A stretch of 25,029 bases of DNA from a virus, in the IMG/VR virus record IMGVR_UViG_3300032731_001196, positions 1 through 25,029 of that record; one strand, written 5' to 3'. The notes below the pieces were generated by a model. That model did no database searches and had not been told where the DNA came from. It saw only the letters and a program-made list of their open reading frames with translations. This document shows positions 4,950 through 13,294 of this stretch, piece after piece (the first letter of the stretch is position 1; each line of letters begins with the position of its first letter). The translations under genes were made by a program, and so were the position numbers.

Positions 4950-5137
4950 TGATATCGGCCTATAAGAAGTGGCTCTTAAAAAGAAGAGTCAACAAACTCA
5001 AATATTTTCTGCTGAAGATTAACTACAGCACACAATCCTGGCCAAGACAAAAAAGAAAACGGTTTTGGCACGACTTCATTAAGTCTGATAAGTTCCGGAA
5101 GGATTGTTTTGAGTTCTTCCCTGAGGTCTTCAAGTGA
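4949..5137 (+). CDS. Small basic hypothetical protein
   Basis: 62 residues, rich in Lys, Arg, Phe and Trp (KKWLLKRRVNKLKYF, then RQKRKRFWHDFIKSDKFRK), mostly helical, with predicted net charge strongly positive. No known domain recognised. It is the first rightward gene, downstream of a TTGACA box, and its ribosome site lies inside composite repeat copy 2. The composition suits a small DNA- or RNA-binding protein or a host-takeover peptide; neither is shown. The reading frame is short, so the call rests mainly on ribosome site and position. Confidence 0.55.
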   Translation: MISAYKKWLLKRRVNKLKYFLLKINYSTQSWPRQKRKRFWHDFIKSDKFRKDCFEFFPEVFK

Positions 5138-5159
5138 CCTACCTAAGAGAATCCCTCTC

Positions 5160-5175
5160 GAGAAAATGGTTTCTC
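5160..5175 (+). other. Perfect 6-bp hairpin in terminase leader
   Basis: GAGAAA-ATGG-TTTCTC: a perfect 6-bp stem with a 4-nt loop between the small basic gene and the terminase small-subunit gene. No U-run follows, so termination is doubtful; it may shape the leader RNA. It adjoins the inverted GAGAGGGAT relative at 5150-5158. Confidence 0.45.
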
Positions 5176-5225
5176 CTCCAATTTAGACTTTGGACTTGTA
5201 TCTACAATTTTAGTCGGAGGAAACA

Positions 5226-5777
5226 TTGTCCCGAGAAGACGGACTAATTCCTGAGGTTGAGACGTTCATTCCCTGGAAGGAGCCAAGGAGTCCGGATAAA
5301 TATCGGATAACTCCAAAGCCAAGGAAGATCTCAGACCTGGGGATCCAGAGTCTTTCACCTAAACATCGGGCAGCTCTGCAGAAGATCGCAGAGAATCCTG
5401 CCAATCCTAGACAGGCCGTGATCGATGCCGGCTTCTCTCCATCAAACGCCACGGCGGTCGCCAGGAACCTCCTGCAGAGAAAGCCGATCGCCCATGCCCT
5501 GGAAAAGAAAGGCGCCACCGATGAAAAGATCGCTGAAGCTCTGATCGAAGGAATGAATAAGGCAGAGAATCCTTTTCGCCCTGGTCTTCCGGATCACGTC
5601 GCCAGGCTTGGATTCATTAAAGAAATCAATCACGTTAAAGACAACTACCCTCCAAAACAGGTCTCTGTCGAGACGAAGTCTAAGGTAATGCACGTCGTCT
5701 TTACGGCTGAGAATGTCAAACAGTTTGAAAAATATAATTCGATAAGAACAGGATCCAGACAGGAGCAGGATGGATAA
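5226..5777 (+). CDS. terS: Terminase small subunit
   Basis: 183 residues, TTG start with GGAGG six bases before it. After an extended N-terminal arm (1-40), residues 43-75 form the helical DNA-binding part: LSPKHRAALQKIAENPANPR, then QAVIDAGFSPSNATAVARNL, a helix-turn-helix with the AG[FY]S turn typical of phage small terminases. Next comes a helical region (EKIAEALIEGMNKA) and DHVARLGFIKEINHV, and then a beta-rich tail (VSVETKSKVMHVVFT) that probably contacts the large subunit. The protein recognises viral DNA to start packaging. It overlaps the large-subunit gene by eight bases, which supports the pairing. Confidence 0.85.
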   Translation: MSREDGLIPEVETFIPWKEPRSPDKYRITPKPRKISDLGIQSLSPKHRAALQKIAENPANPRQAVIDAGFSPSNATAVARNLLQRKPIAHALEKKGATDEKIAEALIEGMNKAENPFRPGLPDHVARLGFIKEINHVKDNYPPKQVSVETKSKVMHVVFTAENVKQFEKYNSIRTGSRQEQDG

Positions 5778-7341
5778 CGTCACTGTTCAAAACCTGGAGA
5801 TCCCTCCTCTTCTCACAGATGTAAATTTTTGGAAAAAGAAGATCCTCACGGATCTGTGGTTCCATGCCTCCAACGTCCTCTCTCACGGAAAGAAGCAAGA
5901 GTATCGAGATCTTAATTGGGCCCATGCCAAGCTCTGTGATTTTCTCGACATGGACAAAAATCCAATCCCTCAGAAACTTGTCCTCATGTCCAGAGATTGT
6001 TTAAAGAGTACGATCTCTAGGGCCTTCGTCAATCAATGGTTCATAAAGAAAGCTGTCTCCGGCCTTCCAGGAAAGATCGGGATCTACTGTGGAGTCTACG
6101 AGCTGGCCGAGGATAATCTCGATCGCATCATGAAAGAGATTATGTCCAACGAGATCCTCCAGGCAGTCTTCTATAAATATCTTCCTAGTAAAAAAACTGA
6201 CTTCGAAACAAAATCGAAAGAAAGGATCCGGTACAAAGGGATCGAGATCGAGATAGGATCCCCCGAACGTCCTCTCACCGGTTTTCACTTTGAGGGAGTC
6301 GTAAACGACAACCTGGTCAATGAAGTCAATTCTGCCACACATGAACAATGTAAGAAGATAAACAAGAGATGGCAGCAGCAGGAATCAGTCCTGGCCATGG
6401 ACGCATGGGAGATCGTTTGGGAGACAACCTGGGAGAACTATGATCTATCTGGAACGATCCTGGATCCTGATGGTAAGTTTGATTACAGTGAGCTCTACAG
6501 GAGACCGGCACATACCTTTGTGTCTAAAACCGGATATCATGTTTTCTCTTGTCCAGCCAGGGATCAAAATGGGGATCCTGTTTTCCCCAAGAAATGTGAT
6601 AACGCATATCTCGAGAGGAAGAGAACTAAACAGGGCCCATACATTTTCTCTCGCATGTATGAGCTCAAGCCTGTCCCCGATGAGGAAGTGGTCCTGAGAG
6701 GTGATTGGCTGCTGCCCATGGAGGAGCTGCCTTACGATTTTATCCGGAACATCTCAGTTGATTGTGCCGGCACAAAAAAAGTAGAGAGCTCTTTCTCTGC
6801 TGTCACTATCTGTGATTGGGATCCACTTGGCCGGATGAATTTTTCCTATGCAGAAAAACGGAAGCTCACTCCCATGGAACTTTATGATTGGATCGTCGAG
6901 CTGGTTGAGGCCTCAATCAAAGAGGGCCGGCCGGTGACGTTCGTCGGCATAGAAAAAGAGAAGTATGGGATCTTCCTTGCCTCTTACATTGAACGCGAGA
7001 ATCCACTCTTTAATGTCTGGCTGATCGATATCCGTGGACGGACTCGTAACAGCAGGATCCAATCTATGGCTCCTTATGCAGAACAGGGGAAGATCCTCGT
7101 AAGAAGAGGGCTCCGGCAATTCGATGATGAGTGGGAGTCCTACCATAAAGATAAAAAGATAGGTGTTGATATTTTGGATTCAGCAGCTTACCAACTGGAT
7201 ATGAAGGTTATTCCGAAGAAGACTGAAAGGGTGGCCTGGGTTCCTGAAGGAGCAGAAGACTTCAAAGATCAGTTCCGGAAAGAAATGCAGGTTGTGAGAT
7301 CCGGACAAAGAAATAGAGCACAAATAAATGCGACGTTTTAG
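5770..7341 (+). CDS. terL: Terminase large subunit
   Basis: 523 residues, full length for the family. The N-terminal ATPase has a deviant Walker A (SRDCLKST, about residues 74-81), of the sort seen in many phage terminases, and a Walker B region at HFEGVVNDNLVNE where the usual DD/DE pair reads DN. The C-terminal RNase-H-like nuclease has its three acidic sites in order: SVDCAGTKK, VGIEKEKYG and VDILDSAAYQLD. The enzyme cuts concatemers and pumps DNA into the procapsid through the portal, which is encoded downstream. A start eight bases inside the small-subunit gene suggests coupled translation. The identity is firm; the Walker B change is the oddity. Confidence 0.93.
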   Translation: MDNVTVQNLEIPPLLTDVNFWKKKILTDLWFHASNVLSHGKKQEYRDLNWAHAKLCDFLDMDKNPIPQKLVLMSRDCLKSTISRAFVNQWFIKKAVSGLPGKIGIYCGVYELAEDNLDRIMKEIMSNEILQAVFYKYLPSKKTDFETKSKERIRYKGIEIEIGSPERPLTGFHFEGVVNDNLVNEVNSATHEQCKKINKRWQQQESVLAMDAWEIVWETTWENYDLSGTILDPDGKFDYSELYRRPAHTFVSKTGYHVFSCPARDQNGDPVFPKKCDNAYLERKRTKQGPYIFSRMYELKPVPDEEVVLRGDWLLPMEELPYDFIRNISVDCAGTKKVESSFSAVTICDWDPLGRMNFSYAEKRKLTPMELYDWIVELVEASIKEGRPVTFVGIEKEKYGIFLASYIERENPLFNVWLIDIRGRTRNSRIQSMAPYAEQGKILVRRGLRQFDDEWESYHKDKKIGVDILDSAAYQLDMKVIPKKTERVAWVPEGAEDFKDQFRKEMQVVRSGQRNRAQINATF

Positions 7342-7350
7342 GAGGATACA

Positions 7351-7563
7351 ATGGCAGCCATGAGACAAAGGTCTTCTATCATGATTGACGGAAATGCCGA
7401 TAAATTAGATAAAGCCGGCAAGGATCCTCAGGCCGTCAACATGGGGATCGTTGTGGAGCTCATGTTAGATGTCCGGCAGATCGCAGCAGCGCAGTTTGTT
7501 ATCGCCAACGGTGGAGCGCTCGTCACTCCTGCCTGGCTGTTGAAGATCGCAAAGGGAGAATAG
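7351..7563 (+). CDS. Small hypothetical protein
   Basis: 70 residues; AGGAGG stands five bases before the ATG. An alternative start is the ATG three codons in. It has a polar N-terminus, then an aliphatic helix (NMGIVVELMLDVRQIAAAQF) and VIANGGALVTPAWLLKIAKGE. Not recognised. Between terminase and portal genes phages often carry small virion or assembly proteins. The hydrophobic helix could be an oligomerisation surface rather than a membrane span, because it contains Glu, Asp and Arg. Confidence 0.65.
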   Translation: MAAMRQRSSIMIDGNADKLDKAGKDPQAVNMGIVVELMLDVRQIAAAQFVIANGGALVTPAWLLKIAKGE

Positions 7564-7564
7564 T

Positions 7565-7717
7565 ATGGCACAAAGAACAAGAGAGGTTATCATGGCCGAG
7601 GTCGCAGCAGCCGAGGGTGAGATCGCCTGTGTCGTGGCCATGGATACACTGGAGATCCTGCTTGATTGCAGAGATATCCTAACCGACATTAAAACGAATA
7701 CGCAGCCATCACCATGA
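7565..7717 (+). CDS. Very small hypothetical protein
   Basis: 50 residues: MAQRTREVIMAEVAAAEG, then EIACVVAMDTLEILLDCRD and ILTDIKTNTQPSP. GGGAG lies seven bases before the ATG. The stop overlaps the next ATG as ATGA, and the start follows the previous stop by one base. The context therefore supports it as a real gene despite its length. It is almost entirely helical with hydrophobic i/i+3/i+4 positions, so it is probably a short coiled coil; function unknown. Confidence 0.6.
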   Translation: MAQRTREVIMAEVAAAEGEIACVVAMDTLEILLDCRDILTDIKTNTQPSP

Positions 7718-8097
7718 GACAATACAGCCAAGCAGATCTTCGAAAGTATGGAGGGATCACCATTCCTCTTTTTGAAAGCCAGCTCGTCACTGTCTCCGGA
7801 AATTCAAATGCCGACCCTGTCAATGTTCTTCCATTCTCCAAGGGCCTGTTCTTCCTTCGCTGCACCCAAATGGCCGGCGGTGGATCTGAGGAGCTTGACG
7901 TCGTTATCCAAACAAAGGATCCGGAAGGAGAGTATTGGTTCAACCTTACAGCATTTTGGCCTATCCTCACTGGAACCGGAGGAAGGATTAAGACGCCGTT
8001 TATGATACCTATCCTTGGGGAGAAATTAAGTATTGCCTACGACTTGACGGATATCACCTCAGTTACATTTTCCGTCCAAGCGGTGTTGAAGATATAG
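7714..8097 (+). CDS. Beta-rich virion protein, paralogue A
   Basis: 127 residues, paralogous to the protein at 13721-14101. Shared landmarks in order are M-x-QY...L-KYGG at the N-terminus, SGN, an FFL strand followed by GG, DV, P-x-G-x-Y, a late LS-A strand, S-V-x-F-x-V and a final KI. The pattern of alternating hydrophobics suggests a beta sandwich. Its twin lies just after the major capsid gene, so both are probably capsid decoration, head-completion or neck proteins. No clear Shine-Dalgarno site; translation is likely coupled through the ATGA overlap with the upstream small gene. Confidence 0.7.
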   Translation: MRQYSQADLRKYGGITIPLFESQLVTVSGNSNADPVNVLPFSKGLFFLRCTQMAGGGSEELDVVIQTKDPEGEYWFNLTAFWPILTGTGGRIKTPFMIPILGEKLSIAYDLTDITSVTFSVQAVLKI

Positions 8098-8106
8098 GAG
8101 AATATT

Positions 8107-8370
8107 ATGGAACTTGCAGTCATTATCATTCTAGGACTCGCGCTCCTGGCGTCTCTTGCCCTAAATGGATACATCATCCATAAGACTCAGGAAGAGAAAA
8201 AGGATCTTCATAACCGGCTTATGTCCAGGGAATATCCTGAATATCTCCACGGAGAACATACCCTGCAGCTCCTGGAGGACGAAAAGGAAAAGGACAAAAA
8301 TATACCTAAAGAGAATGAAAGGCTCTCTAGGGAATTCCTTGATCATAAGAAGAAAGCGAGTACATTTTAA
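8107..8370 (+). CDS. Small membrane protein with charged coiled coil
   Basis: 87 residues. Residues 3-24 (LAVIIILGLALLASLALNGY) form one membrane helix. The rest is very charged (EKKDLHNRLMSREYPEYLHG, EDEKEKDKNIPKENERLSRE) and probably helical. GGAG precedes the ATG; the stop overlaps the portal start as TAATG. The topology resembles i-spanin-like proteins and also small virion-associated membrane proteins. There is no nearby endolysin, holin or o-spanin, so a lysis role is not claimed. Confidence 0.65.
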   Translation: MELAVIIILGLALLASLALNGYIIHKTQEEKKDLHNRLMSREYPEYLHGEHTLQLLEDEKEKDKNIPKENERLSREFLDHKKKASTF

Positions 8371-10415
8371 TGGCAAAGAAAGAGTTTACGCCAACACTCC
8401 TGAAGGATCTCGATAAAGACCGGAAGCGTAAACTCACAGGGATCAATTCCACCTGGATCGACCATCCTTTCGTTGAGCATTTCTTTGGTCTGTGGGAAGA
8501 GTATATTGCCTGGTTCGAAGGAGATCAATATAAATATTACAATCAGTCTCTCGCAGCTTTAACCGACGTCACGGAGCTGGTCGATCGTGAGATCAAAAAT
8601 GTCTATAACCGGATCATGCCGACTGTCCGGCAACAGTGGGGTGAGCTGAGATATCCACATGAATTCCATGTGATCCCGAATACTTCTGAGTATGAAGACA
8701 TAAAGGCAGCCATGGTAGGATCCAAGACGCTGGAGTTCCTTCATAACGAAAGAAAATTCATAAAGAAGATCAACAGGGCCAAGCTGTGGTCTCTTATTTG
8801 TGGAATTAGTTATTGGAAAGTTTGGTGGGATTCGTCTCTCACTGGCCTTGCCGTCACTACTGGAGAGAAAAACTCGGTAGTAAAAGGTGATGTCAATTAT
8901 AACTATGTGAATCCATTTAACTGCCGGCCGGATCCGATCAGTATGGATCGAGAGGGATGGAGATACTTCCTGGAGGGCAAGAGAGTTCCTACTTCCATGG
9001 TTGAGCGCGAATTTAAACTCAATCCAGGATCGATCCCTTCAGAGGTGTCGAAGGATAAGGCAATCACCGAGACCGGAATATTTGAAAGGGATGATTTCGA
9101 CTTTGGATCTGAGCCGACTTGTATCCGGATGGAGTGGTATGAGAATGAGAAGTTTGAGGGAAAGGATAAGGGTCGCTTCATTGTGGCCACAAAAGACATG
9201 ATGCTTTATGATGATGTCAATCCTAATCCTAATGATCAACTCGGATACTTCCCTGTTCCTGGCCTGGTCCCCAAACTTAATACTCCGATATATGATTCTG
9301 CTGTCCGGATCATGCAGCACTCTCAGCGCCAATTCAACCGGTACTGCAGCCAGATCGATGAGCACATAGAGAACTGGAAGATCAAAGCCATGATCCCATG
9401 GGGATCCCTTCTTCCAGGAGAGAAAGAAGCCTTTACTCGAAAGGGTGTGGATTACGTCACATACAATGCCAGGATGGGGACTCCATACTATCAGGCCCCT
9501 CCGTCCCTTCCGGAGTTCCTTGGATTTTGGGTCCAGTTTATGGAGAACGAGATGGAGACCGAATCCTCAGTCCGGAAGACTTCTTTAGGTCAGATCCCAA
9601 AGTACGCACAGAGGGCCTCAGGAGTTCTTTTCGACAGCATTAAGCGCCAGGATGACATCGTCCTTGTTCCTGCTGTTGAGGATCTCGATATCACTCTGGC
9701 AGATGCAGCAAAGTTTGAATTGCAGCTCGTCCAGGACAACTATACGGAAGAGAGGATAATCAAAACTGTCGGCCGGCACAGGACAGTGTCAGTCGCCTAC
9801 TTCAAAGGATCTGATCTTCGAGACAACACAGACGTTCGTGTCCGGCCAGGTATCGATATCATGACCAATAGGAATAAAAAGGAAGAGGTCGTCATGGCCT
9901 TGATAGAGAAAGGTATGATCGCAGAACCGCGCCAGGCCATGGAGATGATGGGATATGTAGATCTCGAGGACTTCATGGAAGATGAGTTCATCGATGAGAG
10001 GTTTGCACAACGGCAGCTCGAGATCATGAAGGAAGGAAAAGTCTATATTAAGCCATACCGTGACGATAATCACCAGGTCATGTATGACACATTCAATAAC
10101 TTCCGGAAGTCCGGAGACTGGGAATCCACGTCTGAAAAGGCACAGGAAAATATAGAGATGAGGATCGAGGAAGAAAGAGCGTGGATCCCTGAACTAGAAA
10201 ACGCTCCTGTGCCTGGCGAAGAACCGGAGCCAACGGCAGAGCCAGTACCAGGAGAGGAATTGCCAGGTGAAGGTGGAGCAATCCAGCTTCCTGAAATGGC
10301 AGCAGCCGGCGCCGGTCTCCCTGAGATCCCTGCAGGCGGTGGTGGTGGAGGACAGAATCCTCCAGTAACTGCCCAAGAAATATTACAAGCAATCGCAGCC
10401 AAAGGAGGCATGTAA
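8370..10415 (+). CDS. Portal protein
   Basis: 681 residues, in the range of podovirus portals. The N-terminal part has WEEYIAWFEGDQYKYYNQ and NRIMPTVRQQWGELRYPHEF, followed by AKLWSLICGISYWKVWWD and the clip-side segment VNPFNCRPDPISMDREGWRY, a pattern common to P22-type and related portals. The middle carries QRQFNRYCSQIDEHIENWKI. The C-terminal tail (from about residue 610) is Pro/Glu/Gly-rich and ends in a short helix. Twelve copies should form the DNA-entry ring that terminase docks on. Order terminase-portal-scaffold-capsid supports the call. There is no strong ribosome site; the start overlaps the previous stop. Confidence 0.88.
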   Translation: MAKKEFTPTLLKDLDKDRKRKLTGINSTWIDHPFVEHFFGLWEEYIAWFEGDQYKYYNQSLAALTDVTELVDREIKNVYNRIMPTVRQQWGELRYPHEFHVIPNTSEYEDIKAAMVGSKTLEFLHNERKFIKKINRAKLWSLICGISYWKVWWDSSLTGLAVTTGEKNSVVKGDVNYNYVNPFNCRPDPISMDREGWRYFLEGKRVPTSMVEREFKLNPGSIPSEVSKDKAITETGIFERDDFDFGSEPTCIRMEWYENEKFEGKDKGRFIVATKDMMLYDDVNPNPNDQLGYFPVPGLVPKLNTPIYDSAVRIMQHSQRQFNRYCSQIDEHIENWKIKAMIPWGSLLPGEKEAFTRKGVDYVTYNARMGTPYYQAPPSLPEFLGFWVQFMENEMETESSVRKTSLGQIPKYAQRASGVLFDSIKRQDDIVLVPAVEDLDITLADAAKFELQLVQDNYTEERIIKTVGRHRTVSVAYFKGSDLRDNTDVRVRPGIDIMTNRNKKEEVVMALIEKGMIAEPRQAMEMMGYVDLEDFMEDEFIDERFAQRQLEIMKEGKVYIKPYRDDNHQVMYDTFNNFRKSGDWESTSEKAQENIEMRIEEERAWIPELENAPVPGEEPEPTAEPVPGEELPGEGGAIQLPEMAAAGAGLPEIPAGGGGGGQNPPVTAQEILQAIAAKGGM

Positions 10416-10416
10416 A

Positions 10417-10860
10417 ATGTTAAAAGACAAAACACTACTTGACGTCGCTGGAGTCAGCAAACTCTTAAACATGACTGAAGAAGAGATCTTGTATCTCGTC
10501 AGGACAAGAGGAATTCCCCACAGGGTAGAGTCCGGTGGACGCCTGACGTTTACAAAATGGGAAGTCACGGCAAGAATAATTGCTGCTCCCCATAAAGACG
10601 CCATGCCGAAAATGGAGATCGATGTCTCCAAAATGACCAAGGATGAAATCATGCAGGTCTTCTCCAGGATCCTCCAGGACAAGGCTGCTGAGGAAACTCA
10701 GGCAGTTGATACGGAAGAGGAAGATGAAGAGGAAGATGAACCTACAGAGACTGTCCGGCCGGAACCAAGGAACGAAGAGGTCCCAACTGTAGATCCGGAA
10801 CCTAAGAAAAAGAAGGCACCGGCAAAACCAAAAAAGACGGCTGCAAAGCCAAAAAAATAA
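10417..10860 (+). CDS. HTH protein with acidic linker and lysine-rich tail
   Basis: 147 residues in three parts. Residues 6-54 are an excisionase/MerR-like helix-turn-helix: LLDVAGVSKLLNMTEEEILY, VRTRGIPHRVESGGRLTFTK and W-E. Residues 66-95 form a helix. Residues 92-128 are Glu/Asp-rich with a run of EEEDEEEDE. Residues 129-147 are histone-H1-like (KKKKAPAKPKKTAAKPKK). The place between portal and scaffold is unusual for a regulator. It may bind DNA during packaging or head assembly, or bind the terminase substrate. GGAGG lies ten bases before the ATG. Confidence 0.75.
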   Translation: MLKDKTLLDVAGVSKLLNMTEEEILYLVRTRGIPHRVESGGRLTFTKWEVTARIIAAPHKDAMPKMEIDVSKMTKDEIMQVFSRILQDKAAEETQAVDTEEEDEEEDEPTETVRPEPRNEEVPTVDPEPKKKKAPAKPKKTAAKPKK

Positions 10861-10863
10861 ACA

Positions 10864-10888
10864 GTGTAAAAATAGTTAATTATTACAC
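10864..10888 (+). other. AT-rich hairpin before scaffold gene
   Basis: GTGTAA (10864-10869) and TTACAC (10883-10888) pair across a 13-base AT-rich interval, with three more weak pairs inside. It falls in the 43-base gap before the scaffold ribosome site (AAGGAG). It may protect or process the transcript; no U-tract argues against a terminator. Confidence 0.35.
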
Positions 10889-10903
10889 ACAAGGAGTTTT
10901 CAA

Positions 10904-12028
10904 ATGGCACTCGAAGGAACAGAACAGGTACCGGAAGTCAAAAAAGAACCGGCACCCTCTAACCCCCAAGACGCCTACAATAGGTTTCTAAAGGTCAGGC
11001 AGGAAAAGGCCGATGCTGCAAAGCTCGACCCTCCAGCGCCTGAAATTAAAGATGGGCAAAAGGTAGAACCTGAGAAAAAGGTTGCTGCACCGAATCCCTG
11101 GGAGGGCTTTAGGATAGTGGACAAGGATGGAAATCCGGCGAAACTCCCTCTCTCAGTCGATGGCGAGACCATAGAACTTGACGATATCAACAAACTGGCG
11201 ACATCGGCTCAGTTTGGTTTCCACCACGATAAACGTGGCCAGGCCTTAACAGCCAAGGAAGAGGAAATTAATAAGAAGATCCAAGAGTTCGAGGTTGAGT
11301 CCAGCAATTTTAAAAAAGGTATGCCATTTCTACAGAAACTACAAACCGCAATCGAGGAAGGCAAACTTCATATTGCTGATGACGGATCCGTGACTCGTCC
11401 TGACGGTAGTAAAGCAGCGATCGATCCCGATCACATACCACTGTCAGCAGACGATGAAGACATGGGTGATACTCAGTATATTGACCTTGCAAAACGATTC
11501 AATAAGATGGTGGATATGAACAAAAAGCTGTCCACGGATCTTAATGCCCTAAAACAACTATCACTCTCGCAGATGTTCAAAGAGAAAAAGATCGAGATCA
11601 CAGGCGAGATCGATCGACTTAAACCAAACTATCCATTGGCCACAGACAAAGAGATCTACGATTTCCTTGCCGAGCTGGACAAAAACGATAGGCCCAAGTA
11701 CACAATAGAGGAAGCCATGGCGTTGTCTCAGGAAGGAGAAAAGAAGAAGTTCGATAGTTACATAAAGGCAGATCCGGATTTCGTGAGTAAGTCTCAGGAA
11801 CAGAAAGATAAAATCATCAAGGATTATCTTGCAACGGTCGAAGCGAAGAACAAGCCTCCGGTGAGTGGACCACAGGGGACCGGTGCTGCAGGAGCAGGTC
11901 TTAATAAAAAAGACATTGATCCTAACAAACCGATGACTCCGGTGGAACGCAAAGCAGAGGCCAGCGCCACATTCTCGAAAGCGACGGCGTTTCTCAATGA
12001 AAAAATTGCCCAAGGTAAAAAAGCGTAA
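10904..12028 (+). CDS. Capsid scaffolding protein (predicted)
   Basis: 374 residues, very rich in Lys, Glu, Asp and Ala, with few aromatic residues. The N-terminal third is Pro/Lys-rich (KKEPAPSNPQDAYNRFLKVR). A short ordered region follows (PLSVDGETIELDDINKLATS), and then helices (AKEEEINKKIQEFEVESSNF, KRFNKMVDMNKKLSTDLNAL). The C-terminus ends in a basic helix (KATAFLNEKIAQGKKA), like the coat-binding helix of many scaffolds. It lies immediately before the major capsid gene, 24 bases away, which is the classical scaffold position. No protease motif is seen, so scaffold exit is probably P22-like rather than proteolytic. Confidence 0.8.
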   Translation: MALEGTEQVPEVKKEPAPSNPQDAYNRFLKVRQEKADAAKLDPPAPEIKDGQKVEPEKKVAAPNPWEGFRIVDKDGNPAKLPLSVDGETIELDDINKLATSAQFGFHHDKRGQALTAKEEEINKKIQEFEVESSNFKKGMPFLQKLQTAIEEGKLHIADDGSVTRPDGSKAAIDPDHIPLSADDEDMGDTQYIDLAKRFNKMVDMNKKLSTDLNALKQLSLSQMFKEKKIEITGEIDRLKPNYPLATDKEIYDFLAELDKNDRPKYTIEEAMALSQEGEKKKFDSYIKADPDFVSKSQEQKDKIIKDYLATVEAKNKPPVSGPQGTGAAGAGLNKKDIDPNKPMTPVERKAEASATFSKATAFLNEKIAQGKKA

Positions 12029-12037
12029 AAATTTTAC
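12025..12037 (+). other. Small palindrome over scaffold stop
   Basis: GTAAAA-A-TTTTAC, a perfect 6-bp dyad that includes the scaffold stop codon and lies directly before AGGAGG of the major capsid gene. It resembles the palindrome before the scaffold gene at 10864. It may influence translation of the capsid gene; this is weak evidence. Confidence 0.3.
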
Positions 12038-12052
12038 AGGAGGTAATTAACG

Positions 12053-13294
12053 ATGTTTGACGTACAAACACAATCGGATCTATTCAATGAATATATCAGC
12101 GACGGAGTAGTCTCGCAGATCCGAGCACTCTCCAAGATGTTCGATAACATCAGGAAGGAATGGAAGCAGATCGATGTCAGTGGCGCGTTCGCAACTCAGA
12201 AACTCATGATGGGCGCCTCACAAAGTTCAAGGGCAGCGTCGAATTCGACGTATCCCACAGCAGCCGAAGGCGACGTTGCGAAGACAACCGTCTTCATTAA
12301 AAGAGCTCAGATGTTCACCATCAAGTTCGATGGATTGGCTCTTGAAGCTGCTGAACAGAATGGCACCCCAGTTAGTCCTATTGAATTTGAAAAGAAGGGG
12401 ATCTGGCAGACAATCTCGAATGATATGAGTCGTCAACTTATTGGAGACGGATCCGGAAGGATTGCTCAAGCAAACGGCGCAGGCGTCGCCACACAAACTC
12501 TAGTCGTTGATAGTCCAAACTACGCCAGCCTCAAAAAATTCTTCAAGGCCAAAAGGGTGATCGACATCTATACGGCCGGAGGAGTCAAAGAGGTCGATTC
12601 TGTGGAGATCGAATCTGTAGATAGTGATACACAACTCACATTGAAAAATGCAGTCAGCTGGTCCAACGATTCTTGGATCTACAATGAAGATGTCTACTCA
12701 GGATCTGAAGGATGTGGCCTTGGTGAAATGATGGGTATCGGAGGAATTATTTCCGAAGATGATCCACCTGTTCCTAATGCTGCAGCCGGACTACAGGGTC
12801 TTCTCGTCGCGTCCTATCCAGAATGGACATCACACGTCTTCGCCAATGGTGGAGTAGGCAGAGATCTCGTTGAGGATCTTATAACAGAGATGCTCGATGA
12901 TGTTGAGGATTACTCTCAGGTCGATGTCATGCTTTACACCAAAGGTATTCGGCGTGTCTGGCTGTCTCTCCTCACGTCCTTTAAATCACTACCGAATCAA
13001 AAGGTGATGTGGGGTGGCTGGTCCGGACTTCCCTTTTACTATGACGGTCGGGAGATCCCGATGGTCACGGATAAGTATATTGCCGATGGTCACATCGAGG
13101 CAATCTCAAACGACAGTCTGATCATGCACGTTCTCAATCCAAAGATTGTCACATGGGAAAAGGGAGACGCACAGAATATCCTTCAAAAGGTTTCACAAAA
13201 GAATGAATTTCAGGCAGAGGGCCACATCTTCGCAAACCTGGCCACTGATCTGAGAAAAGCCTTTGGGAGTCTTCAGGATATAAATGAACCCTAA
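12053..13294 (+). CDS. Major capsid protein (HK97 fold)
   Basis: 413 residues. Features expected of a HK97-fold capsid protein: an N-terminal helical arm (DLFNEYISDGVVSQIRALSK), the E-loop region about residues 50-100, a spine helix (GIWQTISNDMSRQLIGDGSG), the P-domain strand (SQVDVMLYTKGIRRVWLS), and the closing A-domain segment GLPFYYDGREIPMVTDKYIA. About residues 145-220 look like a beta-rich insertion. The strong ribosome site (AGGAGGT, eight bases before ATG) fits a highly made protein. It follows the scaffold and overlaps the next gene by 11 bases. The exact capsid family is not resolved from sequence alone. Confidence 0.85.
   Translation: MFDVQTQSDLFNEYISDGVVSQIRALSKMFDNIRKEWKQIDVSGAFATQKLMMGASQSSRAASNSTYPTAAEGDVAKTTVFIKRAQMFTIKFDGLALEAAEQNGTPVSPIEFEKKGIWQTISNDMSRQLIGDGSGRIAQANGAGVATQTLVVDSPNYASLKKFFKAKRVIDIYTAGGVKEVDSVEIESVDSDTQLTLKNAVSWSNDSWIYNEDVYSGSEGCGLGEMMGIGGIISEDDPPVPNAAAGLQGLLVASYPEWTSHVFANGGVGRDLVEDLITEMLDDVEDYSQVDVMLYTKGIRRVWLSLLTSFKSLPNQKVMWGGWSGLPFYYDGREIPMVTDKYIADGHIEAISNDSLIMHVLNPKIVTWEKGDAQNILQKVSQKNEFQAEGHIFANLATDLRKAFGSLQDINEP

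Noticed and set aside
5180-5208. Promoter before the terminase small-subunit gene (TACAAT at 5203-5208)
   Set aside because: No acceptable -35 box at 15-19 bases; a single 6-mer in AT-rich DNA is not enough.
8107-8370. i-spanin (Rz-like) assignment for the small membrane protein
   Set aside because: Topology fits, but there is no endolysin, holin or o-spanin nearby and the position before the portal gene is atypical.
10070-10435. Antisense open frame rich in Pro, Gly and Ser
   Set aside because: It mirrors the Pro/Glu/Gly-rich portal tail and has no independent start signal.
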